DNA of 44,378 nucleotides from Planctomycetota bacterium (GCA_029260755.1 JAJDCQ010000101.1:1-44378); one strand, 5' to 3'. Positions 10,701-23,385 are shown, counted from the stretch's first letter. Notes: generated by a model from the letters alone, not told the origin. Numbers and translations are program-made.

Positions 10701-12176
10701 TCGCCCGTCGTCGGAGGCCGACGCGCACGAGACGCTGAGGGCGAGGTCGGCGCTCGCGAGCTCGCCGCGGCGACGCGTCTCGACCTCGACGACGACCGCG
10801 TCGCCGGGCAGGCGCTCGCCCGGTCGCGGGGTCAGCGTCACCTCGAGCGGCCACTCCCGACCGAGCATCACGGGCGCCGCCAGCCGGGCGGCGCCATCCC
10901 GGACGACCACGACCCGACCGACCTCCAGCCAGCGCTGCGACGCGTCGAGGTCGACGGTGACCGCCTGGCCGGGCCTCGGCTTCACGGCGCTCGAGGTGAC
11001 GACCTTCCCGCCGACGACGAGCTGGACGGTCACCTCGGCGCGGTCGTTGTCGCGCGCCCGCACCGCGACGCGGACATCGCCCGACGACAGCGGGGTCAGC
11101 CGCATCGAGAGGTCGTGCCCGGTGTCCCCGGGGAGCGGGAACGCGCGCTCGACGCCGGCTGGCCGGTCGACGACGGCCCGGTAGCTCCGGTCCTCGGCGT
11201 AGGGGACCTCGACGAGGGCGAGGCCGTGGTGATCGGTCGCGAAGACGGCGACCGAACGGTCGAGGTCGTCGACGATGTGTCCCTCCGCGGCGACCGGGAC
11301 GCCGTCGAGGTCGCGGGCGAGCAGGGCGAGGCGCTGGGGATGGCCGGTGATGATCGCGCCCCCCTCGGGGATCGCGTCGATGCGGCCGACCGATGCGCTG
11401 ATGCGGACCGGCTTCGCGACCGCCGCGCGGGCGGCGTCGCGGGCGGCCCGCGCCTCGGCGGCGCGGCCCGCGCCGCGGCGCTTCGGGGCGAGCTCGATGC
11501 CGGCGGCCAGGTGACCGCTCTTCTGGAGCTCGGGCGGCAGCGCGACCCGGACGACCGCGCGTCCCTCGACGTCGGTGGGCTGGTCGGCCCAGCCTGCGAG
11601 GACGAACGGGCCGAACGTCGCCCGCCAGCGGACCGGGGCGCCGACGACCGGTCGTCCCTCGGGGTCGCGGGCGGCGAACGTCGCGGTCAACGTGTCGCCG
11701 GGATGATGGCTGTCGCCAATGACCCGGAGCGCGAGGTCGAGCGGCGCCGCGGCGACGTCGATGACCGCGACGCGCGCCTCGTGTCCGGGCGCGCCGTCCG
11801 CGTCGACGACGAGGCGCCAGTCGCCGCCGGTCGCCGTCCGCGGCAGCCAGAACGAGCCCTCGGGCACCTGGCTCGTGCGGAACCTCGCCCGATCGACCTC
11901 GGCCCCGTCGGCGTCGAGGAGGCGGACGGCGATCGCGGGGCGCGGCGTCGCCGCGCTGTGGACGCGGAACCAGAGCGTCTCGCCGAGTCGGTAGAGGGTC
12001 TTGTCGGTCTGCACGTGCACGATCGCGTCGTCGTCGGCGACCGCGGCGGCGCCGTCGCGCGCCTCGGTCGCGCTCGGGAGACCGCCGCCGACGGCGAGCA
12101 CCACGGCGAGGACGCCGGCCGCCAGAGCCGACCGTGCCGGCGTGGAGGGGGCGCGGCGGACAGGTGTCCGTCTCAT
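7785..12176 (-). CDS. Bacterial alpha-2-macroglobulin family protein with thioester motif
   Basis: 1463 residues with a Sec signal peptide (hydrophobic ~17-33) and no lipobox cysteine, so probably exported to the periplasm or surface rather than lipidated. The early MG-domain signature TDKTLYRLGETLWFRV (~57-72) matches the start of A2M proteins. The thioester motif C936-F-E-Q939 is intact, followed by TTSSNYPNLT as in CxEQ-type bacterial A2Ms. The family traps proteases: cleavage of a bait region exposes the Cys-Gln thioester, which couples to the attacker. The segment around 560-640 is P/A/T-rich and could be the bait (inference). The C-terminus ends in a low-complexity run of G-Q-A units. 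The usual partner pbpC (penicillin-binding protein 1C) is not nearby. ATG 12176 follows GGAGA at 12183-12187. Divergent from kinase K2 across 227 bp and convergent with the ImpE-like gene. Confidence 0.9.
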   Translation of the reverse strand: MRRTPVRRAPSTPARSALAAGVLAVVLAVGGGLPSATEARDGAAAVADDDAIVHVQTDKTLYRLGETLWFRVHSAATPRPAIAVRLLDADGAEVDRARFRTSQVPEGSFWLPRTATGGDWRLVVDADGAPGHEARVAVIDVAAAPLDLALRVIGDSHHPGDTLTATFAARDPEGRPVVGAPVRWRATFGPFVLAGWADQPTDVEGRAVVRVALPPELQKSGHLAAGIELAPKRRGAGRAAEARAARDAARAAVAKPVRISASVGRIDAIPEGGAIITGHPQRLALLARDLDGVPVAAEGHIVDDLDRSVAVFATDHHGLALVEVPYAEDRSYRAVVDRPAGVERAFPLPGDTGHDLSMRLTPLSSGDVRVAVRARDNDRAEVTVQLVVGGKVVTSSAVKPRPGQAVTVDLDASQRWLEVGRVVVVRDGAARLAAPVMLGREWPLEVTLTPRPGERLPGDAVVVEVETRRRGELASADLALSVSCASASDDGRALVDDLGVRELLGDHVDGRLDGLDDLFAPGETLPEANDDASKATFRAAADRRHALLLARGSFAIPPEGVDPALATSAPPAAATPADAGEALPRPRIPAMTPRAPTRPDEELTRERPTALDAVLARAPFTRTTLPRTGADAERLVPGSELLPLGLELSDRLFARAAPSSALLGTPGLEKLARKRPQEVAIPWKTLDTRDTLAWVGRLQTDDAGRGAFGFRIGHEVETLRVVAQGYSAAPISRKKRSRKNARRGGAKAPAAPPRATAGSAVLELSPRPSFVTRMAFPRHVRVGDLIDATVTVDITGDAAGGPPIALTVVPPPCLRPLDGVRVTLRPSKSAPQHRFRFEVVAEAVEEELRVITERGLFREVARHRFGATFPELERREVRRGRFDGKGSDELVVRLPDDVVPGSVTTTVTVRQLARGRGTASVSAETVDRLLRKPTGCFEQTTSSNYPNLTIIETLRESGADAAVLERADRLAKAGYERLLTFQTAAGGFALWPGKKPQVHYTAMAIEQLAQTGRLYDGLGSAPMRRALGWLQDHDGRGAQAGSLLAAGAVATSGLRWGNGGGILGAKPKTNYERALLARAVAAWPEDQWPSKLGPREKRLAALLDELVKAQDPETGAIESEGRGIMGSTGRSLAVATSALAAVVLADAGRDAEALECIDFLAVHGLTGPTQPRTLALRAFHRVAWPLPPTHDAIEVSLDAAGQTRPRIGVIETGRDRPVVLEQTLPARGGRTVRVGVTAKPASRASAAPAATPDPSATTPRAGGPRFRRIEPQLVYSIEVRHRVPASKTLSGAADAPFRIETRLTKQAPVGGDVELRATIEKTKAKRSAGQIVALIAIPGGCEPVHEEGDYGRADRAEVRDGFLVLYWETAPYAWREVRVALKAKVAGSYRTGPSRVYPYYEPERVAVAAERHIKILPEYDLEKGAAREKGLLSPGQAGQAGQAGQAGQAGGAASPGPAGAAGS

Positions 12177-12403
12177 GGCGAGTCTCCGTCTGTGCGTCGT
12201 CGGCGTGCCCGACCGTGACCGGCCGGGGAGGGGCGGGCGCCACGATGGGGCGCCCCCTCACTGCACGTCTCCTGATCCCGTTCCGTTCCGTCCGGGGCCC
12301 GCGCGGCGCCGCGGCGCTCGATGCGGAGCCCCCCAGGTCGAACACCCGGCGACCGGCGTTGGAGTTCGACAAAACCGAGAAACCCCGTCAGGATCGCCGT
12401 GCC

Positions 12404-15969
<3,566 letters not shown>

Positions 15970-15973
<4 letters not shown>

Positions 15974-18090
15974 CGACGAGCCCCGGCTGGCGACCCGAGC
16001 CCGACGCCCTCGCGCGGGCGGCCGCCGACCCGGCCCGTCGGCTCGGACGGTTCATCGTCCTCGACCGGATCGGGCGGGGCGGAATGGGCGAGGTCCATCG
16101 CGGTTGGGACCCCTCGCTCGACCGCGCCGTCGCGATCAAGACGCTCGGCGGCGCGGGGGCTCCGCCCGGGTCGGACTCGGAGCGAGCGCTCGCCCGGTTC
16201 GAGCGCGAGGCGACCGCCGCCGCGCGCCTTCGCCACCCGGGGATCGTCGCGGTCCACGAGGTCGGCCGCCACGCGGGGCGACCGTTCATCGTGATGGACC
16301 TGGTCGAGGGCGACAGCCTCGAGGCGCTCCTGCGGAGCGGGCCGGTCCCGCGGGATCGGATGGTCATCCTCGCCCGCGAGATCGCCCTCGCGGTCGACCA
16401 CGCGCACGGTCAAGGCATCCTCCATCGCGACGTGAAGCCCGAGAACATCCTCGTCGATCGCGACGGACGCGCGCGGCTGGCCGACTTCGGCCTCGCCCGG
16501 GCGACCGGCGACGCCGAGCGGCTCACCCTGAGCGGGCAGGTCGTCGGGACGCCCGGATACCTCGCGCCCGAGCAGGTCGAGGGGCGGCGCGCCGACCGGC
16601 AGGGGCCGGCCACCGACGTCTGGGGCGTCGGCGCGACCCTCTACCGGGCGCTCGTCGGGCGGCCGCCGTTCGATGGGGGCGACGTCGCGAGCGTCCTCGC
16701 GCGGGTCGTGTTCGCCGAGCCCGAGGCGCCGAGGGCCGCGGATCCCTCGATCCACCCCGACCTCGAGACGATCGTGCTACGCTGTCTCGAGAAGGAGCCG
16801 GAGCGGCGCTACGCCTCGGCGGCGGCGCTCGCGGAGGACCTGCGCCGCTTCGCCGACGGCGAGGTCATCGAGGCCCGTCCGATCGGCCGGCTCGGACGCG
16901 CCGCCCGGTGGTCGCGGCGGCGGCGCGCGCTCACCGCCGCGCTCGGCGTGGCCGCGGCGCTCGTCCTCGGGACGAGCGGGTGGGGCGTCGCGACGGTCGC
17001 GCGGGCGGCCGGGCGCGCGCGGTCGAGCCTCGCGGACGAGGCGCGGGCCGCCGCCCTCGAGGCGCGCACCCGCTTCGAGGACGCGAGGCGGGAGCCGCCG
17101 CCGCCCGCCGCCGCCCGTCGATCCGTCCGTGAGCGGACCGACGCGCTCCTCGCCCTGGGCCTCGACGCCCTCGAGGCATCGGGCCGACGGCTCACCCTCG
17201 CGCCCGACGACCGCGACGCGCGCCGCGAGCGCCTCGAGGTGGCCCTCGTGGTGGCCGAGGTCGCCCGCGACGGCGAGAGCTGGGGGATCGGCGCGGGGGC
17301 GGTCGAGGTCGCCGCGTCGCTCGAGCTCGACGCCGCCCGCGTGAGCCGGGCGAGGGACGCGGTGGAGACGGCGCGGCGCCGGGCGCAGGAGGAGCGCGAG
17401 CGGCGCGTGGCGGTGCTGCTGGCGAGCGCGCGGCTCGGCGAGGCGTTCGCCCGTCCGAACGGCTTCGACGACGCCCTCTTCGCGATCGTCGCCGAGGGGC
17501 GCCACGGCAGGGTGGTCGACCAGCTCGCGCGGGCCCTCGACGAGGTGACGACGGTGCTGGGCGACGCGTTCGTGGCGACCTACCTCGAGGCCGCGGAGGC
17601 GACGCCCGAGGAGCGGCGAGCCGGCGCCGGACCGAGCGAGGGCCTCGCCGCCGCGCTCGCCCGCCGGCGCGGCGGCGGGGCGGACGGCCCGATCGACCCG
17701 GCCGACGCGGCGCTGCTCGAGCGCGCCGCGCAGCGGCTCGAGCGACGGGCGGCCCGCGCGGTCGCGATCGACGAGCGAGCCGCCATCGGTGTCGCGGCCC
17801 GGCGCATCGTCGCGGCGGCGCAGCACGAGCGCGCCGGCCCGGCGGCCCTCGACACCGCCCGCCTCTGCTGCGAGGCGCTCGGGTTCCTCGGGGAGCGCGC
17901 AGCGCGCGAGCGCGCCGTCGACGCCGTCGTCGACTACCTCGATGTCGAGCGCGACGAGCGACGGGCCGCCCCGGCCGTCGCGGCGGCCGTCAGCCTCGGC
18001 GGCCGGCGTGCCGAAGCGGCCGTCTCGCGCGCGCTCGATCGCTTCGGCCGGGACGGCCCGGTCGGGCGAGCCTCGGGCGCGCGCGACTGA
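15970..18090 (+). CDS. Ser/Thr protein kinase K3, TPR-less paralogue of K2
   Basis: 706 residues. Kinase ~27-295: GRGGMG 35-40, VAIK lysine K57, HRDVKPEN 152-159, DFG 172-174, APE 199-201; it should be active. TM ~320-342. The rest aligns with the middle region of K1/K2, including RLCC at 631-634 and the HEAT-like ..SLGG..AEAAV.. pattern. The protein then stops (GPVGRASGARD) where the others enter their TPR arrays. Its ATG overlaps the K2 stop (ATGA). It looks like a tandem duplicate of K2 that lost, or never gained, the TPR tail. The pair could form heterodimers or a receptor/co-receptor arrangement (inference). It ends 4 bp from the convergent GH5-like gene, leaving little room for a conventional terminator. 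Confidence 0.92.
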
Positions 18091-18094
18091 ACGC

Positions 18095-19249
18095 TCAGTA
18101 GACCCGACGTGCTCCGTGGAGCCGGCGGGCCTCGCGCGCCAGCACCTCCGCCGTCTTCCCCGGGTGGTGGAAGGTGAAGCCGTCGTGGTCGGGGTAGGCG
18201 TCGTCGGCGAGCATCCACGCGAGCCAGCCGTCGCCGTCGTTCTTCCTCACGATCTCGCACCACCGGGCGTAGGTCGCATCGCGCCGCTCGCCCTTGATCC
18301 CGTACTCCTCGAGCAGAGCCGGCTTCCCCGCCTTCCGGGCGAGCTCGATGTGCTCCTCGATCCAGCGCTCGGCCCAGCGCGGGTCCTTCGTCTTACCCCA
18401 GTGGTCGGGGTAGAGATGGAAGGTCGCCACGTCGATCTCGTCGATCGCGATGAGCGCCTCCCAGTCGACGCCCTGGCTTCCGTCCTCGGTCCAGTCGGAC
18501 GCTCCGTCTCGACGGAGAAAGCCCTCGTCGCCGACCGCGATGAGATGGTTCGGGTCGAGCGAGCGGATGAAGCGAGCGCTCTCGGCGGTCCACCGGGTGA
18601 TCGTCTCGCCGCTCGGATCGGTCTTGCAACGCGGCTCGTTGGCGAGCTCCCAGGCGAGGATCGTCGGGTCGTCTCGATAGCGAAGCCCGTCCTTGAGCGG
18701 GTTCTCGCGCTCGATGAGCGCGCGTACGAACAGGCGGTACTCGTCGCGCGCTCGCCGATCGAAGAAGAACGCGTCGTGCTCGATCCCGAACCAGCGGCCG
18801 TACTGCTTCATCCCGCCGAAGTCGTCCCAGTTGTTGACGAGCGTGACGATCAGTCGCAACCCCCGAGCCTCCGCGGCGACGAGCAGCCGATCGATCCTGC
18901 CGAGCCCCTCCTCGTCGACGACGCCCGGTTTCGGATGGAGCGCGCCGTGGTCGCTCGGACCGTCGAGGAAGCCCCAGCAGCGGATCACGTCGAGGCCCAT
19001 CCGCTGCGCGTCGTCGAGCACCTCGTCGACGGCGGCCTCGCTCCGATAGTGGAGGAAGTAGCAGTTGACCCCCGCGACGCGGAACCGCCGCCCGTCGAGC
19101 TCGAGGTGCGCGCCGCGGCGTTTCACGAAGGCGGCCCGCGATGGTGGCGGCGACGCGCGGGTCGGGGTCGAGGTGGCGGCGGCGACCGCGACGGCCGTCG
19201 CGATCGCGGCCGTCGTCGCGACGAGCGGGCGGTGGCGGTGACTACCCAC
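18095..19249 (-). CDS. Secreted GH5-family glycoside hydrolase, mannanase-like
   Basis: 384 residues. An N-terminal signal peptide (hydrophobic A/T/V run ~11-26) is followed by an (alpha/beta)8 glycosidase of the GH5 type. The start LDGRRFRVAGVNCYFLHY and the ..GLDVIRCWGF.. strand fit GH5_7-like beta-mannanases. The likely acid/base is E205 in WELANEP, and the likely nucleophile is E315 in LLEEYG. WLAWMLADD near the C-terminus fits the substrate-cleft tryptophan strand. Predicted role: hydrolysis of beta-1,4-mannan or a similar glycan outside the cytoplasm; the subfamily is from memory. The start is GTG 19249 with a poor ribosome site, so the exact start is uncertain. It is divergent from the caspase-like gene across 120 bp. 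There is no polysaccharide-utilisation cluster around it. Confidence 0.82.
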   Translation of the reverse strand: MGSHRHRPLVATTAAIATAVAVAAATSTPTRASPPPSRAAFVKRRGAHLELDGRRFRVAGVNCYFLHYRSEAAVDEVLDDAQRMGLDVIRCWGFLDGPSDHGALHPKPGVVDEEGLGRIDRLLVAAEARGLRLIVTLVNNWDDFGGMKQYGRWFGIEHDAFFFDRRARDEYRLFVRALIERENPLKDGLRYRDDPTILAWELANEPRCKTDPSGETITRWTAESARFIRSLDPNHLIAVGDEGFLRRDGASDWTEDGSQGVDWEALIAIDEIDVATFHLYPDHWGKTKDPRWAERWIEEHIELARKAGKPALLEEYGIKGERRDATYARWCEIVRKNDGDGWLAWMLADDAYPDHDGFTFHHPGKTAEVLAREARRLHGARRVY

Positions 19250-19369
19250 CGGCGCGACCGGGGCAGTCGTGGGTCCTGATCATCGGTCGGCTCCGGGCGT
19301 TTCGCCGGTTACAGCATTGCGGGCCGGCCTCCGGGCTGGCAAGCTGGCGCGTCCGCCCAGGAGGCTGTC

Positions 19370-20662
19370 ATGCGTCTCTCCCGTCCCCGCGTCCTCTTCT
19401 CCTGCCTCGCGCTCGCCGTCGTCACGGTGTTCCTCGCCGTCGGCCCCGCGCCCGCCCGGGACGACGACGGCAAGGAGGAGGCGCCGAAGAAGGTCGACGC
19501 CACGTTCGCCGGCTCCTGGGAGACGACGTTCGGGCAGATGACCCTCGAGCAGAACGGCGCCAAGGTCCGCGGGACCTACGACATCGCCGGCGTGACCTGC
19601 TCGATCGTCGGGACGGTCGAGGGGCCGAAGCTGACGTTCACCTACCGCGAGCCCGACGCGCGCGGCGAGGGCTGGTTCGAGCTCGACGCCGACGGCAAGA
19701 GCTTCTCGGGGCAGTGGCGACCGCGCGGGCGCGGTGCGTTCCAGCCGTGGACGGGGCGGCGCGTCGGCGCCTCCTCGGGGCGGGCGAGCTTCGACGGGCT
19801 CTTCACCACACGATGGGGTCGGATGCGGCTCCAGCAGATCGGCGACGCGGTCGAGGGCATCTACGGTTCGGGCGGACACGGTCGCATCAAGGGCACCGTC
19901 GAGGGCGAGGTGCTCACGTTCGACTACGAGGAGACCAGCGACCGCGGAAGCGGTCGCTTCGAGCTCGCGCCCGACGGGAGCGGCTTCTCGGGGACCTGGA
20001 CCCCCGAGGGCGGCGCCGAGAGCCCCGGCTGGAACGGGACGCGCGTCGTCCCCGTCCCGGGGCGACGGTGGCTCGTCATCATCGAGGCGCGCTGGGAGGA
20101 GAGCCTCGTCGAGCGCGAGTACTCGTTCGGCGAGATGAACCGCGCCTTCTTCGCCCGGTCGCCGAACGTCGAGGTCCGGCACCGCTTCTTCAGCAACGAG
20201 GCGGCGCTCCTGAACTGGTGCGCCGAGACGGCGTATCTCGCCGAGCCGACGGTCCTCTCGATCGCCACCCACGGCGAGGCGTCCGGAATCGTCGTCGGAA
20301 ACGAGACGCTCGACACCAAGCGGATGGCGACCCAGCTCCGCTACGCCGAGAACGTCAGCCTGCTCCACTTCTCCGCGTGCGAGATCATGAAGGACCGCCT
20401 CGCCAAGGAGCTCCTGACCGACCTCGGCGACGAGGTCCACTTCCCGATCTCGGGCTACACGACCAGCGTCGACTGGGCCGCGAGCGCGATCATCGAGTTC
20501 ACCTACTTCGACCTGATCCTGAGCCGCGAGATCCCGCCCGAGAAGGCGGCGCAGCGCCTGCCGAAGCTGCTCCCGTTCGCGGGGGACGAGCAGGTCGAGG
20601 GGGCGCCGTTCGCGTCGGCGGGGTTCAAGATCGTGAAGAAGTCGACCGCGCGCCGCTGGTAG
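19370..20662 (+). CDS. Secreted protein: two tandem beta domains plus caspase/CHAT-like region
   Basis: 430 residues. A signal peptide (~1-29, cleavage near APA-RD) means export. Two copies of a ~87-residue beta-rich domain follow (about 47-133 and 141-227). Both show F.G.w.T..G.M.L.Q.G..V.G.Y.......I.GTVEG..LTF.Y, a G.F.L..DG.SFSG.W strand and a closing W.G.R. The C-terminal ~200 residues contain SIATHGEASG (H301) and LLHFSACE (C337). This His-Gly and Ser-Ala-Cys pair is the catalytic dyad pattern of clan CD (caspase/CHAT) peptidases, followed by a SGYTTSVDWAAS strand as in CHAT domains. Predicted: an extracytoplasmic cysteine peptidase or a derived binding protein. The assignment rests on motif and order only. 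AGGAGG at 19359-19364 supports ATG 19370. Confidence 0.68.
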   Translation: MRLSRPRVLFSCLALAVVTVFLAVGPAPARDDDGKEEAPKKVDATFAGSWETTFGQMTLEQNGAKVRGTYDIAGVTCSIVGTVEGPKLTFTYREPDARGEGWFELDADGKSFSGQWRPRGRGAFQPWTGRRVGASSGRASFDGLFTTRWGRMRLQQIGDAVEGIYGSGGHGRIKGTVEGEVLTFDYEETSDRGSGRFELAPDGSGFSGTWTPEGGAESPGWNGTRVVPVPGRRWLVIIEARWEESLVEREYSFGEMNRAFFARSPNVEVRHRFFSNEAALLNWCAETAYLAEPTVLSIATHGEASGIVVGNETLDTKRMATQLRYAENVSLLHFSACEIMKDRLAKELLTDLGDEVHFPISGYTTSVDWAASAIIEFTYFDLILSREIPPEKAAQRLPKLLPFAGDEQVEGAPFASAGFKIVKKSTARRW

Positions 20663-20708
20663 GAGCGGTGACGGTGGGCGTCGTCTTCGCCTTCGGCGAA
20701 GGGGATGT

Positions 20709-20896
20709 CACCACGGAGACACGGAGAGCACGGAGATGTCACGGAGAGGCCGAGCCCTCTCCGTTCGCTTCTCACGGACGGGCGTAGCCTCGGAGGAGAA
20801 CGACCGAGGGCGCTGGCGCTGCGTCGAGGGTCTCGGTCTCATCCGGACCCCGCGCACGCTCCGTGTCTCCTCCGTGCTCTCCGTGTCTCCGTGGTG
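20709..20896. repeat. Inverted repeat of ACGGAGAC-type (27-bp perfect arms)
   Basis: The left arm 20709-20735 is a perfect reverse complement of 20870-20896. Each arm is built from near-tandem 8-bp words (ACGGAGAC, ACGGAGAG, CACGGAG), and a further copy lies just inside each arm. The central ~134 bp is unique sequence. A small 7-bp hairpin (20685-20701) lies just left. The element fills the 272-bp gap between the caspase-like gene and trxB, and no gene is seen here. Confidence 0.9.
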
Positions 20897-20934
20897 CCAT
20901 CCTGCTCGCCGCAGGCGAGCCCGCGATCGCGCTC

Positions 20935-21900
20935 CTAGCCGATGCCCTTCGCGGCCAGGTAGTGCTCCGCCTCGAGCGCCGCGCGGCAGCCGGCGCCGGC
21001 GGCCGTGATCGCCTGGCGGTAGCGGGTGTCGTGGACGTCGCCCGCGACGAAGACGCCGTCGACGCTCGTCTTGCCGTTCTTCTCGATGATGTAGCCGGCG
21101 TCGTCGAGGTCGAGCTGACCCTTGAACGGCTCGGTGTTCGGCGTGTGCCCGATCGCGACGAAGAGGCCGGAGAGGGCCATCTCGCTCTCCTCCTCGGTCT
21201 TGGTGTCGAGGAGCGTCACGCTGGTGACCTCGTTCTTCTCGACGTCGTTCACCATCTTGACCGTCTTGTTCCAGGCGAAGTCGATCTTCGGGTTGTCGAT
21301 CACGCGCTGCTGCATGATCTTGCTCGCCCGGAGCCCTTCGCGCCGGTGGATGACCGTGACCTTGCTCGCGTACTTCGAGAGGAACGTGGCCTCCTCCATC
21401 GCGCTGTCGCCGCCGCCGACGATCCCGACCTCGAGGTCCTTGAAGAACGCGCCGTCGCAGGTCGCGCAGGTGCTCACGCCGTAGCCGAGGAGCTTCTTCT
21501 CGCTCTCGAGGCCCAGGTAGCGGGCGGAGGCGCCGGTCGCGATGACGATCGCGTGCGCCTCGAGCGTCTGCTCCTTGTCGCCGTGGCCGGCCCAGATCTT
21601 GTACGGCGCCTTCGAGAGGTCGACCTTGGTGACGTCGTCGGTCAGGAACTCGGTCCCGAAGCGCTCGGCCTGCTTCCGGAACCGCTCCATCAGCTCCGGG
21701 CCCATGATCCCCTCGGGGAAGCCGGGGTAGTTCTCGACGTCGGTCGTGAGCATGAGCTGGCCGCCGGGCGGGTCGCTCTTCTTGGTGGCCTGCTCGCCGC
21801 CTTCGATGCAGAGGGGCTTGAGGTTGCCGCGGGCGGCGTAGATCGCGGCGGTGAGGCCGGCGGGGCCACTGCCGATGATGACGACGTTCCAGACGGACAT
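20935..21900 (-). CDS. trxB: Thioredoxin-disulfide reductase
   Basis: 321 residues, the standard length. A cytoplasmic FAD enzyme that uses NADPH to reduce thioredoxin. FAD-binding GSGPAG at 10-15; redox-active C145-A-T-C148; NADPH-binding GGGDSA at 162-167 with the HRR basic residues (185-187) that favour NADPH; and the C-terminal FAD signature AGDVHDTRYRQ (286-296). Fully intact. Ribosome site AGGAGAG lies a short distance upstream of ATG 21900. It lies 29 bp downstream of the solute-binding lipoprotein gene on the same strand, so the two may share a transcript. No thioredoxin gene lies adjacent; the nearest thioredoxin-fold protein is the membrane fusion at 31001. Confidence 0.96.
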   Translation of the reverse strand: MSVWNVVIIGSGPAGLTAAIYAARGNLKPLCIEGGEQATKKSDPPGGQLMLTTDVENYPGFPEGIMGPELMERFRKQAERFGTEFLTDDVTKVDLSKAPYKIWAGHGDKEQTLEAHAIVIATGASARYLGLESEKKLLGYGVSTCATCDGAFFKDLEVGIVGGGDSAMEEATFLSKYASKVTVIHRREGLRASKIMQQRVIDNPKIDFAWNKTVKMVNDVEKNEVTSVTLLDTKTEEESEMALSGLFVAIGHTPNTEPFKGQLDLDDAGYIIEKNGKTSVDGVFVAGDVHDTRYRQAITAAGAGCRAALEAEHYLAAKGIG

Positions 21901-21929
21901 GGGACAGCTCTCCTGTGACGCGGGTGGCG

Positions 21930-23303
21930 CTACTCCGCCCGCTCTCCGGCGTTCGTCACGAAGGTTCCGTCGTCCTTCAGGATCCGCTTGTCTTCGCGGA
22001 GCGCCCGGCCGACGGCGGCGATGCCTTCCTTCGCGGTGATCGTTCCGTCCCAGACCGGGTCGAGGCTCCGGGTCAGGACGTCGTTGATGATCTGAAAGTG
22101 GACCGTCTCGGTGAATGGGCGCGAGTAGGGAATCGAGTCCAGGTTCGGCTGCGGGTCGTACTCGGTCCCCTCGAGGGCGGGCGCGGCCAGGAAGTGGTCG
22201 CTCGTGGCGATCGCGCGCATCGACGGGATCGCCTGGCCGCTCTCGGCCGTGGCGACCTGCCCGTCACGACCGGTCAGGAAGCTGACGAGCTTCCACGCCT
22301 CGTCCTTGTGCTCGCTCCGCTCGGCGATCCCGTAGCAGACGCTGAAGAGGGTCGCGGCGCGCCGCTCGCGCTTCGGCAGGACGGTGACGTTCCAGTCGAA
22401 CTCATCGAGGTGCTTGAACTGCATGCACATCCATCGGCCGTAGGTGCACATGCCGACCCGGCCGGTCTTGAAGAGCTCGCTCGTGCCCTGCTGCTTGGCG
22501 GCGCTGCGCGTCGGGGCGACCTTGTGGACGTTCATCAGGTCGGCGAGGAACTGGATCGCCTCGGCGTTCTTCTCGAGGTAGCGCGGGTCGTCGAGGAGCC
22601 ACCGCTCGGTGCCGTCCTCGTCCTCGCCCATGATCTCGCCGCCGTTCTGCCAGACCCACGGGATCCACTCGCCGAGCCACGTCTCGACGACGAACCCATA
22701 CTCCTCGGGGACGCCGTCGCCGTTGTCGTCCACGGTCAGGCGCCGGCACGCCTCGACGAAGTCGTCCTTGCCCTCGGGGCTCCAGGTCCACTCGGCGTTG
22801 GGATAGGGGAGGCCCCACTTGTCGAACAGGTCGCGGTTGTAATACAGCACCAGGACCGCGAAGTCCTTGGCGATCCCGTAGACGCGGTCGTCCTCGACGA
22901 ACCCGCGGAAGACCTCCTCGTAGAAGTCCTCCCGCGAGAGGCCCTCGTCCGCCTCGAGGTGGTCGGTCAGATCGGCGAGGGCGCCCAGCGCCCGCAGCTC
23001 GGGGAAGTCGTCGTGGCCGACGTAGAAGACGTCGGGCATGTCGTCGCCCGCGATCCGCATCTGGAGCTTCTGCCGGTAGCCCATGTCGGGCGCATGCTCG
23101 ATCTTGACGCGGATGCCCGGGTTCGCCGCCTCGAACTTGTCGCAGTAGCTCTGAACGGTCGCGACCTCGTCGGGCGCTCCCCAGATCATGAGCTTGACGG
23201 TCGTCGCGCTCCCCGGATCGCGGGTGCACGCGGGAAGGAGGACCGCGACGGCGAGGAAGGCGCCGAGCGCGACGGCGGTGGGGATTCTTCGGTGGTTCTT
23301 CAT
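21930..23303 (-). CDS. Extracellular solute-binding lipoprotein, ABC sugar-transporter type (family 1)
   Basis: 457 residues. Signal peptide with lipobox L23-P-A-C26, so a predicted lipoprotein. The mature protein has the family 1 solute-binding pattern: VKLMIWGAPDE at the start, FEAANPGIRVKIEH, MPDVFYVGHDDFPEL, and YYNRDLFDKWGLPYP followed by a W.DDF-like region. These proteins deliver sugars or oligosaccharides to MalFG-type permeases. No permease or ATPase gene lies in the window, so it is an orphan, using a remote permease or serving as a receptor. I prefer ATG 23303, which gives a normal signal peptide, over the open frame to 23339. A TAGAAT -10-like box (minus strand, 23340-23345) lies upstream, but I see no convincing -35. 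Confidence 0.88.
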   Translation of the reverse strand: MKNHRRIPTAVALGAFLAVAVLLPACTRDPGSATTVKLMIWGAPDEVATVQSYCDKFEAANPGIRVKIEHAPDMGYRQKLQMRIAGDDMPDVFYVGHDDFPELRALGALADLTDHLEADEGLSREDFYEEVFRGFVEDDRVYGIAKDFAVLVLYYNRDLFDKWGLPYPNAEWTWSPEGKDDFVEACRRLTVDDNGDGVPEEYGFVVETWLGEWIPWVWQNGGEIMGEDEDGTERWLLDDPRYLEKNAEAIQFLADLMNVHKVAPTRSAAKQQGTSELFKTGRVGMCTYGRWMCMQFKHLDEFDWNVTVLPKRERRAATLFSVCYGIAERSEHKDEAWKLVSFLTGRDGQVATAESGQAIPSMRAIATSDHFLAAPALEGTEYDPQPNLDSIPYSRPFTETVHFQIINDVLTRSLDPVWDGTITAKEGIAAVGRALREDKRILKDDGTFVTNAGERAE

Positions 23304-23385
23304 GATGGAAGAGTGCCCCGACGGCCCGCGGGGGGACACATTCTAGCCGCGTTGGCGGGTCGAAAGCGATCTTCGCGGGGTGGGG

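Noticed and set aside
12134..12403. Upstream extension of K2
   Set aside because: It covers the divergent promoter region with A2M and has no similarity to K3, whose N-terminus matches K2 from GTG 12404.
12177..12403. Hairpin-like GGGCGCC/GGCGCCC in the A2M-K2 intergenic region as an operator
   Set aside because: Short GC palindromes are expected at this base composition, and I saw no promoter elements around it.
20705..20938. Small frames translating the ACGGAGAC repeat
   Set aside because: They are repeat translations of a type often misannotated as proteins; the arms are palindromic and non-coding.
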